From contig NC_047071.1 in assembly GCF_902459465.1 (NCBI RefSeq), positions 10,870,385 to 10,934,384 of the forward strand: 64,000 nucleotides of DNA, given 5' to 3'. The position numbers and the translations under genes were made by a program. The notes under the pieces are model-generated. The model saw nothing but the letters and a program-made list of their open reading frames with translations. It was not told the DNA's origin and did not search any database. Every line of letters begins with the position of its first letter. Positions within the stretch are counted from its first letter, which is position 1. Source of the stretch: Asterias rubens. Lineage: Eukaryota > Echinodermata > Asteroidea > Forcipulatida > Asteriidae. Positions 39,952 to 50,486 of the stretch are shown one piece after another.

Positions 39952-40014
39952 AACACCCCCACGTGATGCCCTCTCAACCAATTAGAATGGGTAAACTGTC
40001 CTGGGTTTTTATGA
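39952..40014 (+). repeat. CACGTG-containing dispersed repeat, copy 3
   Basis: ACACCCCCACGTGATGCCCT, then CCAATTAGAATGGGTAAACTGTC and TTTTTATGAATTG. Confidence 0.6.
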
Positions 40015-41194
40015 ATTGATTTTAATACTGACCAGTGTAAATGGTTAATCGACCCTAGTTTTGCATAATAATGAATTATTCAGGGTTAAATTGAAAGGGT
40101 ATTTAGGAAAATAAATAACATACCAGGTTAAAATCGTTATGTAATATTGAGCAGTAGACAGAGACTAAGCAATATGTATAGTCTCTTCTTTTCTTGATTA
40201 ATGCATAGTGCTATTTCTTTTACTGTTTAATTTTATGTCTCTTTAAAAATGGCTGGAACAATACAGCTAGTGTTTTCAGTCTTTAATAATGTCCATTGAT
40301 TAGGCTTTGCTTTGCATAAATAATGCATTATGTATGAGCATGCAAATTGCTTTTACAATTCAAGTGGTACATAAGTTTGACATGAACTTCGCCGCTTCAC
40401 TGCAGTCAACTTTAAAAAATGAAGCTAAAGTTCTCAGACTTTTAAAAGGTTTTAAAAGAGCTGTCTGAGTGTACTGTTGGTATAAATCAAAAGATGTTTT
40501 TATGCTAAGCCTTTCTTAGCCCACAACTGAAATATGTATGGCTTGTGCAGCCTCCACAGTAAACTTTATTTAAAATCACTTATCACTTGAAAAAAATCTT
40601 GTTGCCGCCCTTTATTTCGAAAAACTAGAGCTTTGTATCATGAGTTGGAAAAACGTGTTTACTAGATTCAGTAACAAAAGAACTGCATGTGCTCACACAG
40701 GGTATAGACTCGCAGCATATGGGTCCTGCGGCTTTTGGACCAAGCACTGTAACACCTTCAGATACATGTACCTGTGCGGAAAGCCGATGATTAAGAAATG
40801 CCAGTTTTAGATGTGGCAGGAAAACAACCCCTCTCAAAAAATGAGTCAATACAAATTAAATAAAAAATAACCAAATGGGGGAAAAACCGCATTAATCCCA
40901 GGAAGTGACTGGAAATTCCTAATACCTCCAACATCGGTCCACAGAGGTGAAAGGCAGTGAAGAAACCACTAAATATATTGTCTACAATTTGTGTGTGCAG
41001 TGCGGTCTGGGGAGGACTCAAACTTGTGGTGTGTTTGCCCTCCAAAATTTTTTATTTTGATACTTTTTTTTTCTTTTTTCTTATTGTTTCAAGGTTTTAA
41101 TTGTGTACATAGAAGTGTATATTTGCATGGGTTTTTTTTTCTTTATATTAGCAGAGTGCAACTTCCTGCAGTATCTGGATAATACCCCTCTCTT

Positions 41195-41580
41195 AAAGGA
41201 ACACGTTGCCTTGGATCGGACGAGTTGGTCTTTGAAAAGCGATTGAAACCGTTTGTGGTTTATGCACATGGTTAGAAAGATATTTTAAAAGTAGAAAACA
41301 ATAATCCACACGAATTTGCCCCCAAAATGCGTGGTTTTCCTTTTGCTAAGCAAACTAACACGGTCGGCCATTTATGGCAGTCAAAAATTTGACTCCCATA
41401 AATGGCTGACCGTGTTAGTCGACGAGGTAAAAGGAAAACCACGCATCTTCGAGTGATACTGGCATGGATCATTAGATTCTACTTTTAAAATATCTCTCTA
41501 ATCATATACATTTTATAACAAACGGTTACAAATGCTTTTCAAAGACCAACTCGACTGATCCAAGGCAACGTGTTCCTTTA
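41195..41580. repeat. rep-B palindromic repeat, complete copy
   Basis: AAAGGAACACGTTGCCTTGG at the left, CCAAGGCAACGTGTTCCTTT at the right. Centre ACACGGTCGGCCATTTATGG... mirrored by TAAATGGCTGACCGTGTTAG. Arms nearly symmetric throughout, so the transcript would fold into one long hairpin. Confidence 0.9.
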
Positions 41581-41867
41581 ATGTTCATACATGATGTCAC
41601 CATTCTTACCCAAAACAAGGCCATCAGCAGAACCACTCCAACAATGATATCGAAGTCTTATATAGCGCACGTATCTAAGAAACAAGGTACTCAAGGCGCT
41701 GAGTATATATACAATTTTTCAGAAAGATGGGTTATTACAGTGATGAATTCTTAAACCCAATTATGTATAGCACCTAGCAGGCTTTACAAGGTGCTACGGT
41801 GCATACAGCAGCCACAGCCAAGAATACCGGGGCGAGCCCCTTCTCTGTTCGATAAGTGTTCTGGGTT

Positions 41868-41990
41868 CTTCTACATGCGTTATACAACACATGGGACCAA
41901 CGGCTTTATGTCCCATCCGAAGGTCCCATCCGAAGTGTCACATCTGGGGATTCGAACCCACACTCTGCTGATCAGAAACACCAAGTGGCG
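41868..41990 (-). repeat. tRNA-like SINE head, inverted
   Basis: CATCTGGGGATTCGAACCCA followed by CTCTGCTGATCAGAAACACC and AGTGGCGTGACGTGACG is the complement of a SINE-2-type head. Confidence 0.5.
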
Positions 41991-43169
41991 TGACGTGACG
42001 TGCGCCAGTGGCCTCATTTTGGGTTAGAATTGTGACGTTATGCATGAATATTAACGAGAGGTGTATGCTTGTCTTTATCTTGAATGTCTTATCAACAATC
42101 AAATGTAATTAGTTTATTTTTTCAAGGTTATGTAAATTAATGTTATAATGTTGATGAATAATCATGAGTGAGATTCTGTGTATGCAGTTGCTAGATTGAT
42201 AGGTTTGGAACATTGTTGGAAATAATTACATGTACGGACTGTCGCAATAGGGCTCTAGAGAACATCTATCCTCCTTTGACCTTGTGGAAAGAGGTCCTTC
42301 TACTCACTCAAAGGTCAATATTCAATAGATAGTTCCCACATGACATAAATCAACCATCTTTATGGGCAATTAAGAACACACAGCCTTGCGTTTTGCTCGA
42401 GAACGGCGTGCAGCAAGCGCACAGTTCACAAAACTCGTTGCCTGATTGGTTAGTAAACAGCGTGGGTGCGTAAATAAACTGAGCTCTTGACGCGCTTGCG
42501 AGCCAAAATGCAATTTGCCCGTAAAGATGACGTCCATTGCAACTTATCTACAGGTATAGGATTCAAACAATTGAACGGTTAAAAAAAATATATATATATA
42601 TACTTTGTCTTTAAAGAGAGGATACTAGGATTACCAACAGGATCCATCAGGTTTAAGTTATACCAAAATCTCACTGTTAAAATCTGTGTCCAAAACCTTA
42701 AAAATAATTGCCAAAACTCACACAGCAACATGGTCTCATTGGATGAATAAAAACAAAAAAAAACAACAATAAATAAAAGTTTGCTCAAAGGAAAAATTGT
42801 ATTTTAATAAAAATTTATTGTGGGTTTATTATTTGATTTTAATAATAACTAAAAGTTATAAATACTATAATTCTTATAATTTGAAGTAGATAATGAAACT
42901 TTACATTCAAGAGAGGTATAATATTTTTGAAGAATTAATTATCCAGCAGGTTCATGTATTAATCTTTTATAGAGGTGTCGTGCTCTCGAATAGAGCTCTA
43001 GCAATTGTAAGAAACTTGAGGTTTCAATCATTTGGTGTTGAGACCAACATAGAATACTTGACGCAAATTCATGGCGTCCTTTACCATCACAGCTAAAACC
43101 CGTTTCAGACATGCATGCAACAGACACGCGGAGACAAATAAATAAGGAACAACTCTAGGTCATAATGGA

Positions 43170-43285
43170 TGTTAAATTTGCATCGGGGATAAAGAACACG
43201 CCTGTGATATTTTTTCACAGGACTCGGGAAAGTACTGAGTATACAGTGCTAACACACATCGGTGTATGGGTAAAAACCAAAATAA
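43170..43285 (+). repeat. SINE-1 body fragment
   Basis: GCATCGGGGATAAAGAACAC, ATTTTTTCACAGGACTCGGG and TGCTAACACACATCGGTGTA match the SINE-1 body at 22045-22110; the tRNA head is absent. Confidence 0.65.
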
Positions 43286-44787
43286 AAACTCTTGGTCAAC
43301 CCAAATAAATTTTTTTTTCAGACAGGCGAACTTAATAGAACTTTTACATTGGCTCGGTTCATGACTTGATTGACGTCTGTAACCAAGGCGCTCCAGGGTC
43401 GTTCTGAACAACTGCAACAATCGATTTTTTGACTTCTAGAATGTTCAAGCACTCTTAATTGTTTCTGAAACCTGCGCCTGTCTGAAACGGGTGTTACTCG
43501 CTTAGCTACAGAGTTATGCTTTAGCTTGATGCTTGATGAACAACCACCTAGAAAGCTACATGTAACTGCTTGTCCAAGGTGTGTAAAGAATGCTCAGAAA
43601 CTTGACGTGTTGTCATTTTATAATAACCAAAATAATTTCTCAGGTTCAGATAGTGAAAATTATATAGTTAGGGAGCTTGAATCGAAGAGATGATTTTGTA
43701 AATCGTGCCACATATTAACCAAAATTTATACATTTCAGATGAAGTGTTTGTACCCTAGTGTGTGTCATCTGCTTCTACCAATCTTAAACCGTTCATAAAC
43801 TTGTAATATTTACAACTTTTGATAGTCACTCTTTCATATGCAACTATTTGTACATCGGTTACTCTTTATACTCTGCAGAAAATATTTGTCGGTAAAAGAT
43901 GTGACATTCCGTTAACATTAATATTGTCATCTATAGTACCCTTATTTTGCGGTAGAAATTACTGTTTCCTTTGTGAAAGCAATCATGAACCTGTTGTCCA
44001 TTTGGTTGCAAGTTCTCAGTTTGATTATCACCATGGTCAATACAAACTCACACTATCTTACAGATGCAGTTGGTGGGGTCTTGCCATTTTCACTCTAGTT
44101 TGCTCCTGAAGAACTCCGCTCTGGTGGTACAACATTGTACACAGAAAACCCTTTTGGGAAAAACTGCTCAATAGACCCTTCCAATGAATATGTACAGTAT
44201 GCTAAATACATTTCCGCATGTGTACAGACCCTATCGGTTGAAAAACACCATTGAGTTGTGCACTGCATCATGCTACTTCGAACCACATACCAAATAGCGC
44301 GATGGTCCCTCATTTTGACAACCAAAATGTTAGTGCGAACATGTTATGTGCGAGTTACACATTTATAGGAAATGTATGTTGTCTTAAGAACCCCACAGTC
44401 AAGCCACACTCCTACTCACCAAAACAAACTCAATTTGAAACAATCAGATTTATGCTATCCTCTGTGTTGAGGCATATGCTTTATTAGAATGTTTATTTTA
44501 TTTGTTTCCTAGTTAAAATATATATATTTAGGTGAAATCAATATGTTCATACTCATATTTTACTGAAGCAATTATTTGTTTGTTTGGGTTTTCCTTTTCT
44601 TTTTTAGTAGGCTATACAGAATTTCTTTTTTCTGCTAGATATATTGCAGTTCTCAGAACCATTTAAAATGTGAGTATTTGTTATTAATAAAAGCATCCGG
44701 AAGTGCAATAAAAGATTTTGTTACAAATCAAAAGGTTTCTTAATTATTGGCTTATCAAATGATGTAAAAAAAAAACAGCTTACAGTC

Positions 44788-45168
44788 AGGGTATACTTTT
44801 GGTAATTGTTAAAGACCAGTTGCATCACTTGGTGTATCCCAACACTATGCAAAGCATAGCGGACCTGTGAAAATTTAAGTTCTATGTGGCATTGAAGTTG
44901 CAAGGAAGTATATAAAGAAAAAACACCATGTTGTTAGAATGTAATCTGTCAGTTTCCTGACAAAGGCTTCATGCCTGAAGCCTTTCTTAGATTCAAATTT
45001 TTTTGAGGTAAAAATTTTACCTCTTTCTCAAAAACTACATTACTTCAAAAGATATGGCTTCTAACAATTTTATAAAATCAGCAGCTCTCAAGCGCTCTTT
45101 AGTCTTTACTAAGTAAAATTAATAGTCCTTACCACCTGGAGGAATTACCAAAAGTACACCCTGTCTGT
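44788..45168 (+). repeat. rep-A repeat, copy 9 (subfamily)
   Basis: CAGGGTATACTTTTGGTAAT at the left and AATTACCAAAAGTACACCCTG at the right. Body order as rep-A, but the termini read GGGT(A/G)TACTTTTGG instead of GGACACTATTGG, so this is a distinct subfamily. Confidence 0.75.
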
Positions 45169-45360
45169 AATCAACATTTTATATAGTAAAAAAGAGTTGA
45201 GGCTATATATTATTATGAACCTGTTCAATTCTAGCATGGTGGTTGGGTCATCTAATCCATACACTATATAATGCATCAATCTTTTTTTCTAAACAAGAAT
45301 AATAACCTTTTTTATCGTAGTTTATTATCGTGATCTTTAGGTTCAACCGTACACCTGTGT

Positions 45361-45980
45361 ATGAAAAGCACGGTGTACTCCGAGCTTTCCAAACCATGTA
45401 TGGGGGAATATTTCAATGGACACCTTGGGTGGGTGTTGAACCATCGATCTACCTCAATATCAGAATATAGAGCAGATTGTTTATTTGTTTTGACAAAAAA
45501 AATTACAACCGTTCATCCCAAAGAAAGTAAACAGATGAAGACCCCATATTTTCTTGGTTGGTTTTAAACCCTTGATCTTCCACATAAAAGAGAAAGTTGT
45601 ATTTTACTTGTTTTGACAAAGAAATTACAACCGTTCACCCAAATGAAAGTAAACAGATGACGAAAGTTGGTGATTGTGTTAGTCCTTGTAGGACCCCACA
45701 TTTTTATGAACGCCTACGGTGGGTTTTGAACCCTCGATCTTCCACAATTTCAAGCAGATTAACAACCGTTCATCCAAATGGAAAGTTAACAGGTGAAGAA
45801 AGTCGGTGATTGTGCGAGTCCTTTGAGAACCCCATATTTTCTGGGACACTTACATACATGTATATGGGTTTTGAACCTCGATCTTCCGAATTATAGAGCA
45901 GCTTCTTTATTTGTTTTGACAACCGGTCATCCAAATGAAAGTAAACAGATGACACAAGTCAGTGATTGTGCGAGTCCCTT
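45361..45980 (+). repeat. Degenerate tandem array built on the FBXO22 3' coding end
   Basis: ACAACCGTTCATCCAAATG, AAAGTAAACAGATGA, TCGGTGATTGTGCGAGTCC and GGGTTTTGAACCCTCGATCTTCC recur in about four to five units of 110-140 bp. The last unit (45921-45980) is, on the minus strand, the final codons and stop of FBXO22. Confidence 0.75.
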
Positions 45981-46335
45981 CTGATGACTCCCGTTGTTTC
46001 TGATCCCATCGTCCGTGTCCGTGATGACCTTCCCGCAGGTCAAATTGTCGCATCCGTATTCCCCGCCTCCAAAGAACCCGATCAGGGGCGTTTTGGGGAA
46101 GAGCTCGTGAAACACTTCACTCTCTACATCGGGCTCGTCGTAAAACTCCCTCCCCCGTCCTATACAGCTGAACATGAACGCGAGGCTGCGTTTTTCCGAC
46201 AGTCCGGCTTTCTTAAGTTCGAGCATTTTCCTGCGTGCAGCGTCCCTGGTGGTGATGGACCTTCCGAGTAGAACAGAGGCAGCGTTGACGTTGGGTCCGT
46301 AGAATGACAATATGCTGCATTCGACCTTCTTGTAC
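45927..46335 (-). CDS. FBXO22: FBXO22 exon 5: FIST_C domain and stop
   Basis: Residues 274-409, stop TGA at 45929-45927. Three in-phase acceptors (46344, 46335, 46314) are possible; 46335 (CAGCAG|G) fits the usual length. The last 19 residues (HQKGLAQSLTCVICLLSFG) are encoded inside the repeat unit of the 45361-45980 array. Confidence 0.88.
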
Positions 46336-49300
46336 CTGCTGGAACTGAAGCATTTATGATACAATGTCACTCTTGAAGTTGGGGAGGGATTGAATGGAAT
46401 GTAATGAGTAAAATCATTAATCATGATGCAGTTCGGTTGAATTCAATTTGTGGTGTGCTGTGACCTATGACCTAGTGTATTTGACTCAAGTTCTGAAGAC
46501 TAAATCATCAGAGTGTTGGTCATAAAACTTCTGTCTTTGAGCAAGGCACTTGACCATAATTGCTTCTTTTCAACCAGGTGTATGAATGAGAACCTAAAGA
46601 GGGCTGGGACAGTATTGACTGAATTACACCCCTTAGAGCTAATTTTTAAAGCAGCTTCGGATTTGAATGGGGTCTGGGTCCCTCTTATTTGATACCTCAA
46701 CCTCTGTGATGTTACAATTCAGGAGGCTTACAAAACTCTGTGCATCATCAGAAAAACAGTACAAGTTGAGAGACAATGTAGACTATTGCTTTGACTGCTG
46801 TGATCTCTCAAGGCAGTTTGAAGGCTCAATTGAATTAGATGCCTGTATTAAAAGCCTGAAATTTAGTCTTTGAGAAGACGAGGTCATTTAAAAAAAAAAA
46901 AAAAAATTGCAAAAGGCACTTTCATTGCAAAATCTTCAAGTCTATGAGAAACATTTGATGGGGCACTTAGGCCAAGACCAGGGGCAACAAAGGCCTCCAT
47001 TAAGTTCTAGGACGGCTATTTTAAGAACCAAGTATTATTTTGGTAAGCAAGTACATGTAGATGAGTATTTTGAGCTAAGCAGATTGTCCCTCCATCGTCG
47101 AGCACCCTTCCCAAAAACCCACCTTGAGGAAGGAGATGGTTCAATCCAAACTTGCTTCACAATCCCTCCGGCTATCACCGGCAGGCAACCATGCTCAGTG
47201 TACATGTGTTGCTGTAACTGTTTGATCATCCTAGCCGATGTGTTGTGGAGGCCACCAGGGCTGAACACTAGAAAACACTTTGTGTCCGGCCGATAAACGG
47301 GATCGGGTCTGGGACCATCAGTGTGGCACGTCCTTCTGAAGTTGATCTCGGGAAGCAAGACACAGGCTGATCCCATCTGACCCTCACTCTCTCCAGCTGG
47401 ACTCAAGTTGCGTTGGCATCCTGCAAGAAACAGGAATTGAGAGAGACAAACTTTGTTCACAACTGGGTTTTTTTTTTTTTCCAAAACGTGACAAAGCGTC
47501 CATGGTTTCAGTATGAGCAATATGAATATGAGAAATATAAATAAAAGCTCTAAATGAAGATCTGTGGGTTATATAATCATGTTTTAGGAGGCTAATCATC
47601 CTTAAGCCCAGTTCATACTTCCTGCGAATGCGATACACAATTTTGGGGAAAACCCCAAGACCACTCAGAATCTTTACTGGACTGGGATTTCATTTACAAG
47701 ACAAGAATCAAAAGCAGAAAAGACTAGAATCAAAATAACCGTTTTATCACCTAAACTGTTTCATTTGAACAAACAATAAGAGAGATTTATCTCTTCTGTT
47801 TTATTGGTGGAATACTCAACAGAATTGAAAGATATTTGTGAGACTCAAGACTTAAAATTTGAACATAATTTTTGTTTATGACAAGATGCTGAATGAAGAA
47901 AAAAACAAGACCACATACCGGACTTGTCCTGTCTTGAGTTTACTGGCCCGACACTGAAATTACTGGCCCCAGGCCAGTAGTCACTGGCCTGGGGCCAGTA
48001 GTCCAAAGTGTGTACAATTTGAGTCTGGAATGCTTACCTATTGTGCCGTTTACTCGTAAACCAACAATCTGACAGTCTGTAGGCAGCCTGGAATGAATCA
48101 TCTTTACTGTCTTTTTTCTACTGTGTCCGGATGTTCTTTCATAGTCACATTGTAAGGTTTGAAACTCACTTGGGTATTGACATTCCGAGAAAACAATGGC
48201 TAAACGAGGTATACTTCCAATCGACTGTAAAGAAGACAAAAAAACAGGGGTTACAGATGCCGAGCTGTAGGTTTGGGCTGAAGAAGAATTTGCTGAAGAG
48301 AGGGCGCTTTCCACACAGTGTACTATGGGAAGATATCTTTTACAATGTTGACAATGTTTTCGCTGTTGGAAAATCAAACTTAAACTGTTAGAAGTGTTCT
48401 CTTTGGCAGCTTTTGATCTCAGCTATAGTTGGGACGTCCCCAAGGTATTCACTAGAGTCGGTTGGAACTGCTCCAAACTGTAGATGGGGCAACTCTTTGC
48501 TCATTATAAACCGTGGATATTTACTTGGAACACTGTAACAACATCCGATGCCCCTCCCCCCTAGAATCCACAGGTCGCCCACTGACTTTGTTTGTTTGTT
48601 CAGATGATCTTCCAGTCAAGGGAACTCGACAAACTCCCAAAAGTGGGTATAAACGCCAAGCTATCAACAGCCAACTTCTCTCATACAAACATTGGTTAAA
48701 AGTCTATGATTATGAATTGCACAAATCAAGAAATTGTGATTCAGTTAACTAGCTGTCATTTCAAGCATTCTAGTCATTGTGAAAACAACAGTTAGCTTAG
48801 GGGATTTAACCCTATAACATTGTGGTTACAGGTCCTGCAGTCATGCAGTCTAACCACTGGACTTACATTCAAGCAAGTATTCAGGTGGACCCCAAAGGGT
48901 CCTAGCTCATCGTCAAAACCAAGGGACCTGGGTTTGTCCACAAACTCTTCTGCCTCTTTCCTCCCAAGCGTTACCCATCCAATATCCTTACGTCGACTCA
49001 GCACACGGTCTGCCTCAAGACGCCAAACTTGACAAACCCTGCAAATAATTAAAACCCTGGTTTAATCAACAATGACATCATTCTAACTCCTGCGATACTC
49101 TTTCAGTCTAAGCTTACTTTTGGAAGAGATGGAAGAGATGGCAATGTCATGTAAATTTTCTAATTCAGTACGTCTGCCAAAATACATTTGTTATTATTGT
49201 TGTCTGAAAAGATATACAGCTGAAGAAAGAGTTCAGGAAAAACAAAACAATAACAACCCAAGATGAATTCACAAGTAGAACGCCTAATTGTCCTTGCTAA

Positions 49301-49555
49301 CCTGTCGAATATGCTTCGTCATCATAAAGCAAATATTCCTGTTTTATAGTTATCACAACAAATTGCTAACCGTTCGTTAAGGGAAGCGTACCTTGAGCAA
49401 GTGTTTAATGTTTTAGCCGGTAGAAATGAAAACACCCTTCCGATAAACTCCCGGCTCTCAGTCAGAATCCAGCACCCGGGCGGAATGCCTTCCTCCCCCT
49501 CTCCCGCTGGCATCGGGCTCTCTACTTGGACTTGGTCGGGATCAGCTGCTGCCAT
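45927..49555 (-). CDS. FBXO22: FBXO22: F-box and FIST-domain protein, five coding exons
   Basis: Substrate-recognition subunit of an SCF (SKP1-CUL1-F-box) ubiquitin ligase. Exons in transcript order: 49555-49392, 49038-48867, 48224-48038, 47420-47123, and 46335-45927 (the exon 5 acceptor could also be at 46344 or 46314, all in phase). With 46335 the CDS is 1230 nt, 409 aa; vertebrate FBXO22 is 403. F-box about residues 32-62 (RVFSFLPAKTLNTCSRVCQVW). FIST N-type region in exons 2-4 (SIPRLAIVFSE, LPTDCQIVG). FIST C-domain in exon 5 with AFMFSCIGRGREFY and LIGFFGGGEYGCD, matching the human FMFACVGRG and GFFGNGEIGCD motifs. The start at 49555 (MAAADPDQ) was chosen for its length and position just before the F-box; an in-frame ATG at 49723 would add 56 residues unlike the family. 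Confidence 0.92.
46894..47000 (+). repeat. Dispersed repeat fragment (FBXO22 intron 4)
   Basis: GGCACTTTCATTGCAAAATC, GAAACATTTGATGGGGCAC and AGGCCAAGACCAGGGGCAAC, related to 21734-21850; preceded by a poly-A run (46890-46906). Confidence 0.5.
47123..47420 (-). CDS. FBXO22: FBXO22 exon 4: FIST region
   Basis: Residues 175-273 plus two bases of 274. SACVLLPEINF, KCFLVFSPGG and GCLPVIAGGIV follow the human ALLFPQIEG, RVVLVFGYN and IILAGGQV order. Acceptor TTTCTTGCAG, donor GTGGGT. Confidence 0.92.
47962..47999. repeat. Hairpin with 17-bp perfect arms near the FBXO22 exon 3 donor
   Basis: ACTGGCCCCAGGCCAGT at 47962-47978 pairs with ACTGGCCTGGGGCCAGT at 47983-47999. Each arm is itself nearly palindromic. 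It begins 38 bases into FBXO22 intron 3 on the transcribed strand. Confidence 0.85.
48038..48224 (-). CDS. FBXO22: FBXO22 exon 3
   Basis: Residues 113-174 plus the first base of 175. SIGSIPRLAIVFSE aligns with the human ILPHTVLYMADSE region, and SRLPTDCQIVGL with KLFPKQCQVLGI. Strong acceptor GTCTTCTTTACAG, donor GTAAGC. Phases match exons 2 and 4. Confidence 0.9.
48867..49038 (-). CDS. FBXO22: FBXO22 exon 2: second half of the F-box
   Basis: Residues 55-112. VCQVWRLEADRVLSRRKDIGW parallels human VCRLWRECVRRVL...VTW. Acceptor ATTATTTGCAG, donor GTAAGT. Confidence 0.92.
49392..49555 (-). CDS. FBXO22: FBXO22 exon 1: start and first half of the F-box
   Basis: Residues 1-54 plus two bases of R55. 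Acidic leader, then EFIGRVFSFLPAKTLNTCS. Donor GTACGC (minus strand). Confidence 0.9.
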
Positions 49556-50304
49556 AACTCTCTTTCCACCCAGCCCCCAGGCAGAAACTTTACTGTAAAG
49601 TTTACAATCTCGAATCTCTGTAGTAAACAATGTTTGGGGTAAGATCAGCCAGACTTCTTCTTTTCTTTTTTGTTCACTGAAACCATGGAGCAATATTAAA
49701 GATGACCTCGACTCGACCACCAACGATTCAAGAAGACAGTTGTTGTTACTTTTGTCCGGAGGATGAGTTGTTTACAAAATGACACTACGACTGTTAAATG
49801 CATTTTTAATGAAACGCAAGTAACAACGTGGCACAGGGGATGTGTGCTTCCTTTATGCACGCAATGAATTTTTACGGTAAACAGCCGTCGACAAATTTTA
49901 ACTTGCACGACCTTAAAAGGTCGTAAAAAATTAACTTGCTATTCAGTCTCAGTTGATACAATTTTTTTGTACTTACAAATTTTAAAGTAAATTTAATCGC
50001 TAATTACAAAAGTATAGAACATATTTATTTATTTTCAAACAATTTACTTCGCTTTTTTATTTCTATGCGTTGATTAAAACAATCAATTTAATCCCTGCTT
50101 CGGACGAGCCAGGTTGTCAAAGAAACGATGGGGGCCGCCATTAACTTTTCTGATCGCTAAACCGCTACCTTTCGTTACTAAAAAGTTGTTATTTCAATGA
50201 AATTACTGTTAAAATCATCCCACGTGTTTGTATTTGAGTTTATATATAACAAATATATACTGTGATACATGCACAATATATGCACAGCATTGATTCGGGC
50301 TCAA
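49556..50304. promoter_or_regulatory. Divergent promoter region of FBXO22 and the coiled-coil gene
   Basis: 749 bp separate the two start codons, which point away from each other. No recognised repeat, unlike nearly everything around it. GCCGCCATTA at 50137-50146 resembles a YY1 site (reverse of TAATGGCGGC). No clear TATA box was identified for either gene. Bidirectional promoter use is inferred from layout only. Confidence 0.45.
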
Positions 50305-50486
50305 ATGGGGCATGGAGCGAGCACGAACGTGAAAAAACTAACGATAAATCAGGCAGGTCAGGACATCAACGACGATAGACCGCCGAGCGGTAAGAAGAAG
50401 AGTCGGGCCAGGGCGAGGAATTCAGAGGAACACGCAAGGGCCGGGTCAGCCGAGAGGCCCGGGAAATCTTCACCAACCAACCTCGG
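50305..50486 (+). CDS. Coiled-coil gene exon 1: myristoylation and basic region
   Basis: Residues 1-60 plus two bases of G61. Start MGHGASTNVKK; polybasic stretches around 29-38. Donor GTAAGC. Confidence 0.82.

Larger units (their letters stand above)
39700..45926. other. Intergenic region between SLC12 and FBXO22
   Basis: Tail-to-tail arrangement, so both 3' UTRs lie here. No protein gene seen. The duplicated phrase GGGAGT(C/T)A(C/T)ACCTCATTTGCATTAT follows the SLC12 stop (39709-39752). AATAAA occurs near 40109 and twice near 44687-44712 as possible poly(A) signals. Contents otherwise: CACGTG repeat, one complete rep-B, SINE fragments near 41868 and 43170, rep-A copy 9, and the tandem array 45361-45980. 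Confidence 0.55.

Noticed and set aside
43819..44109. 96-codon plus-strand frame in the SLC12-FBXO22 interval
   Set aside because: No recognisable domain, no splice context and AT-rich codon content typical of chance frames.
48388..48582. Minus-strand 64-codon frame (KELPHLQFGAVPTDSSEYLGD) as an FBXO22 exon
   Set aside because: No usable donor in frame before its stop. Exon 2 (phase 0) joins directly to 48224 (phase 0), where SIPRLAIVFSE aligns with the family.
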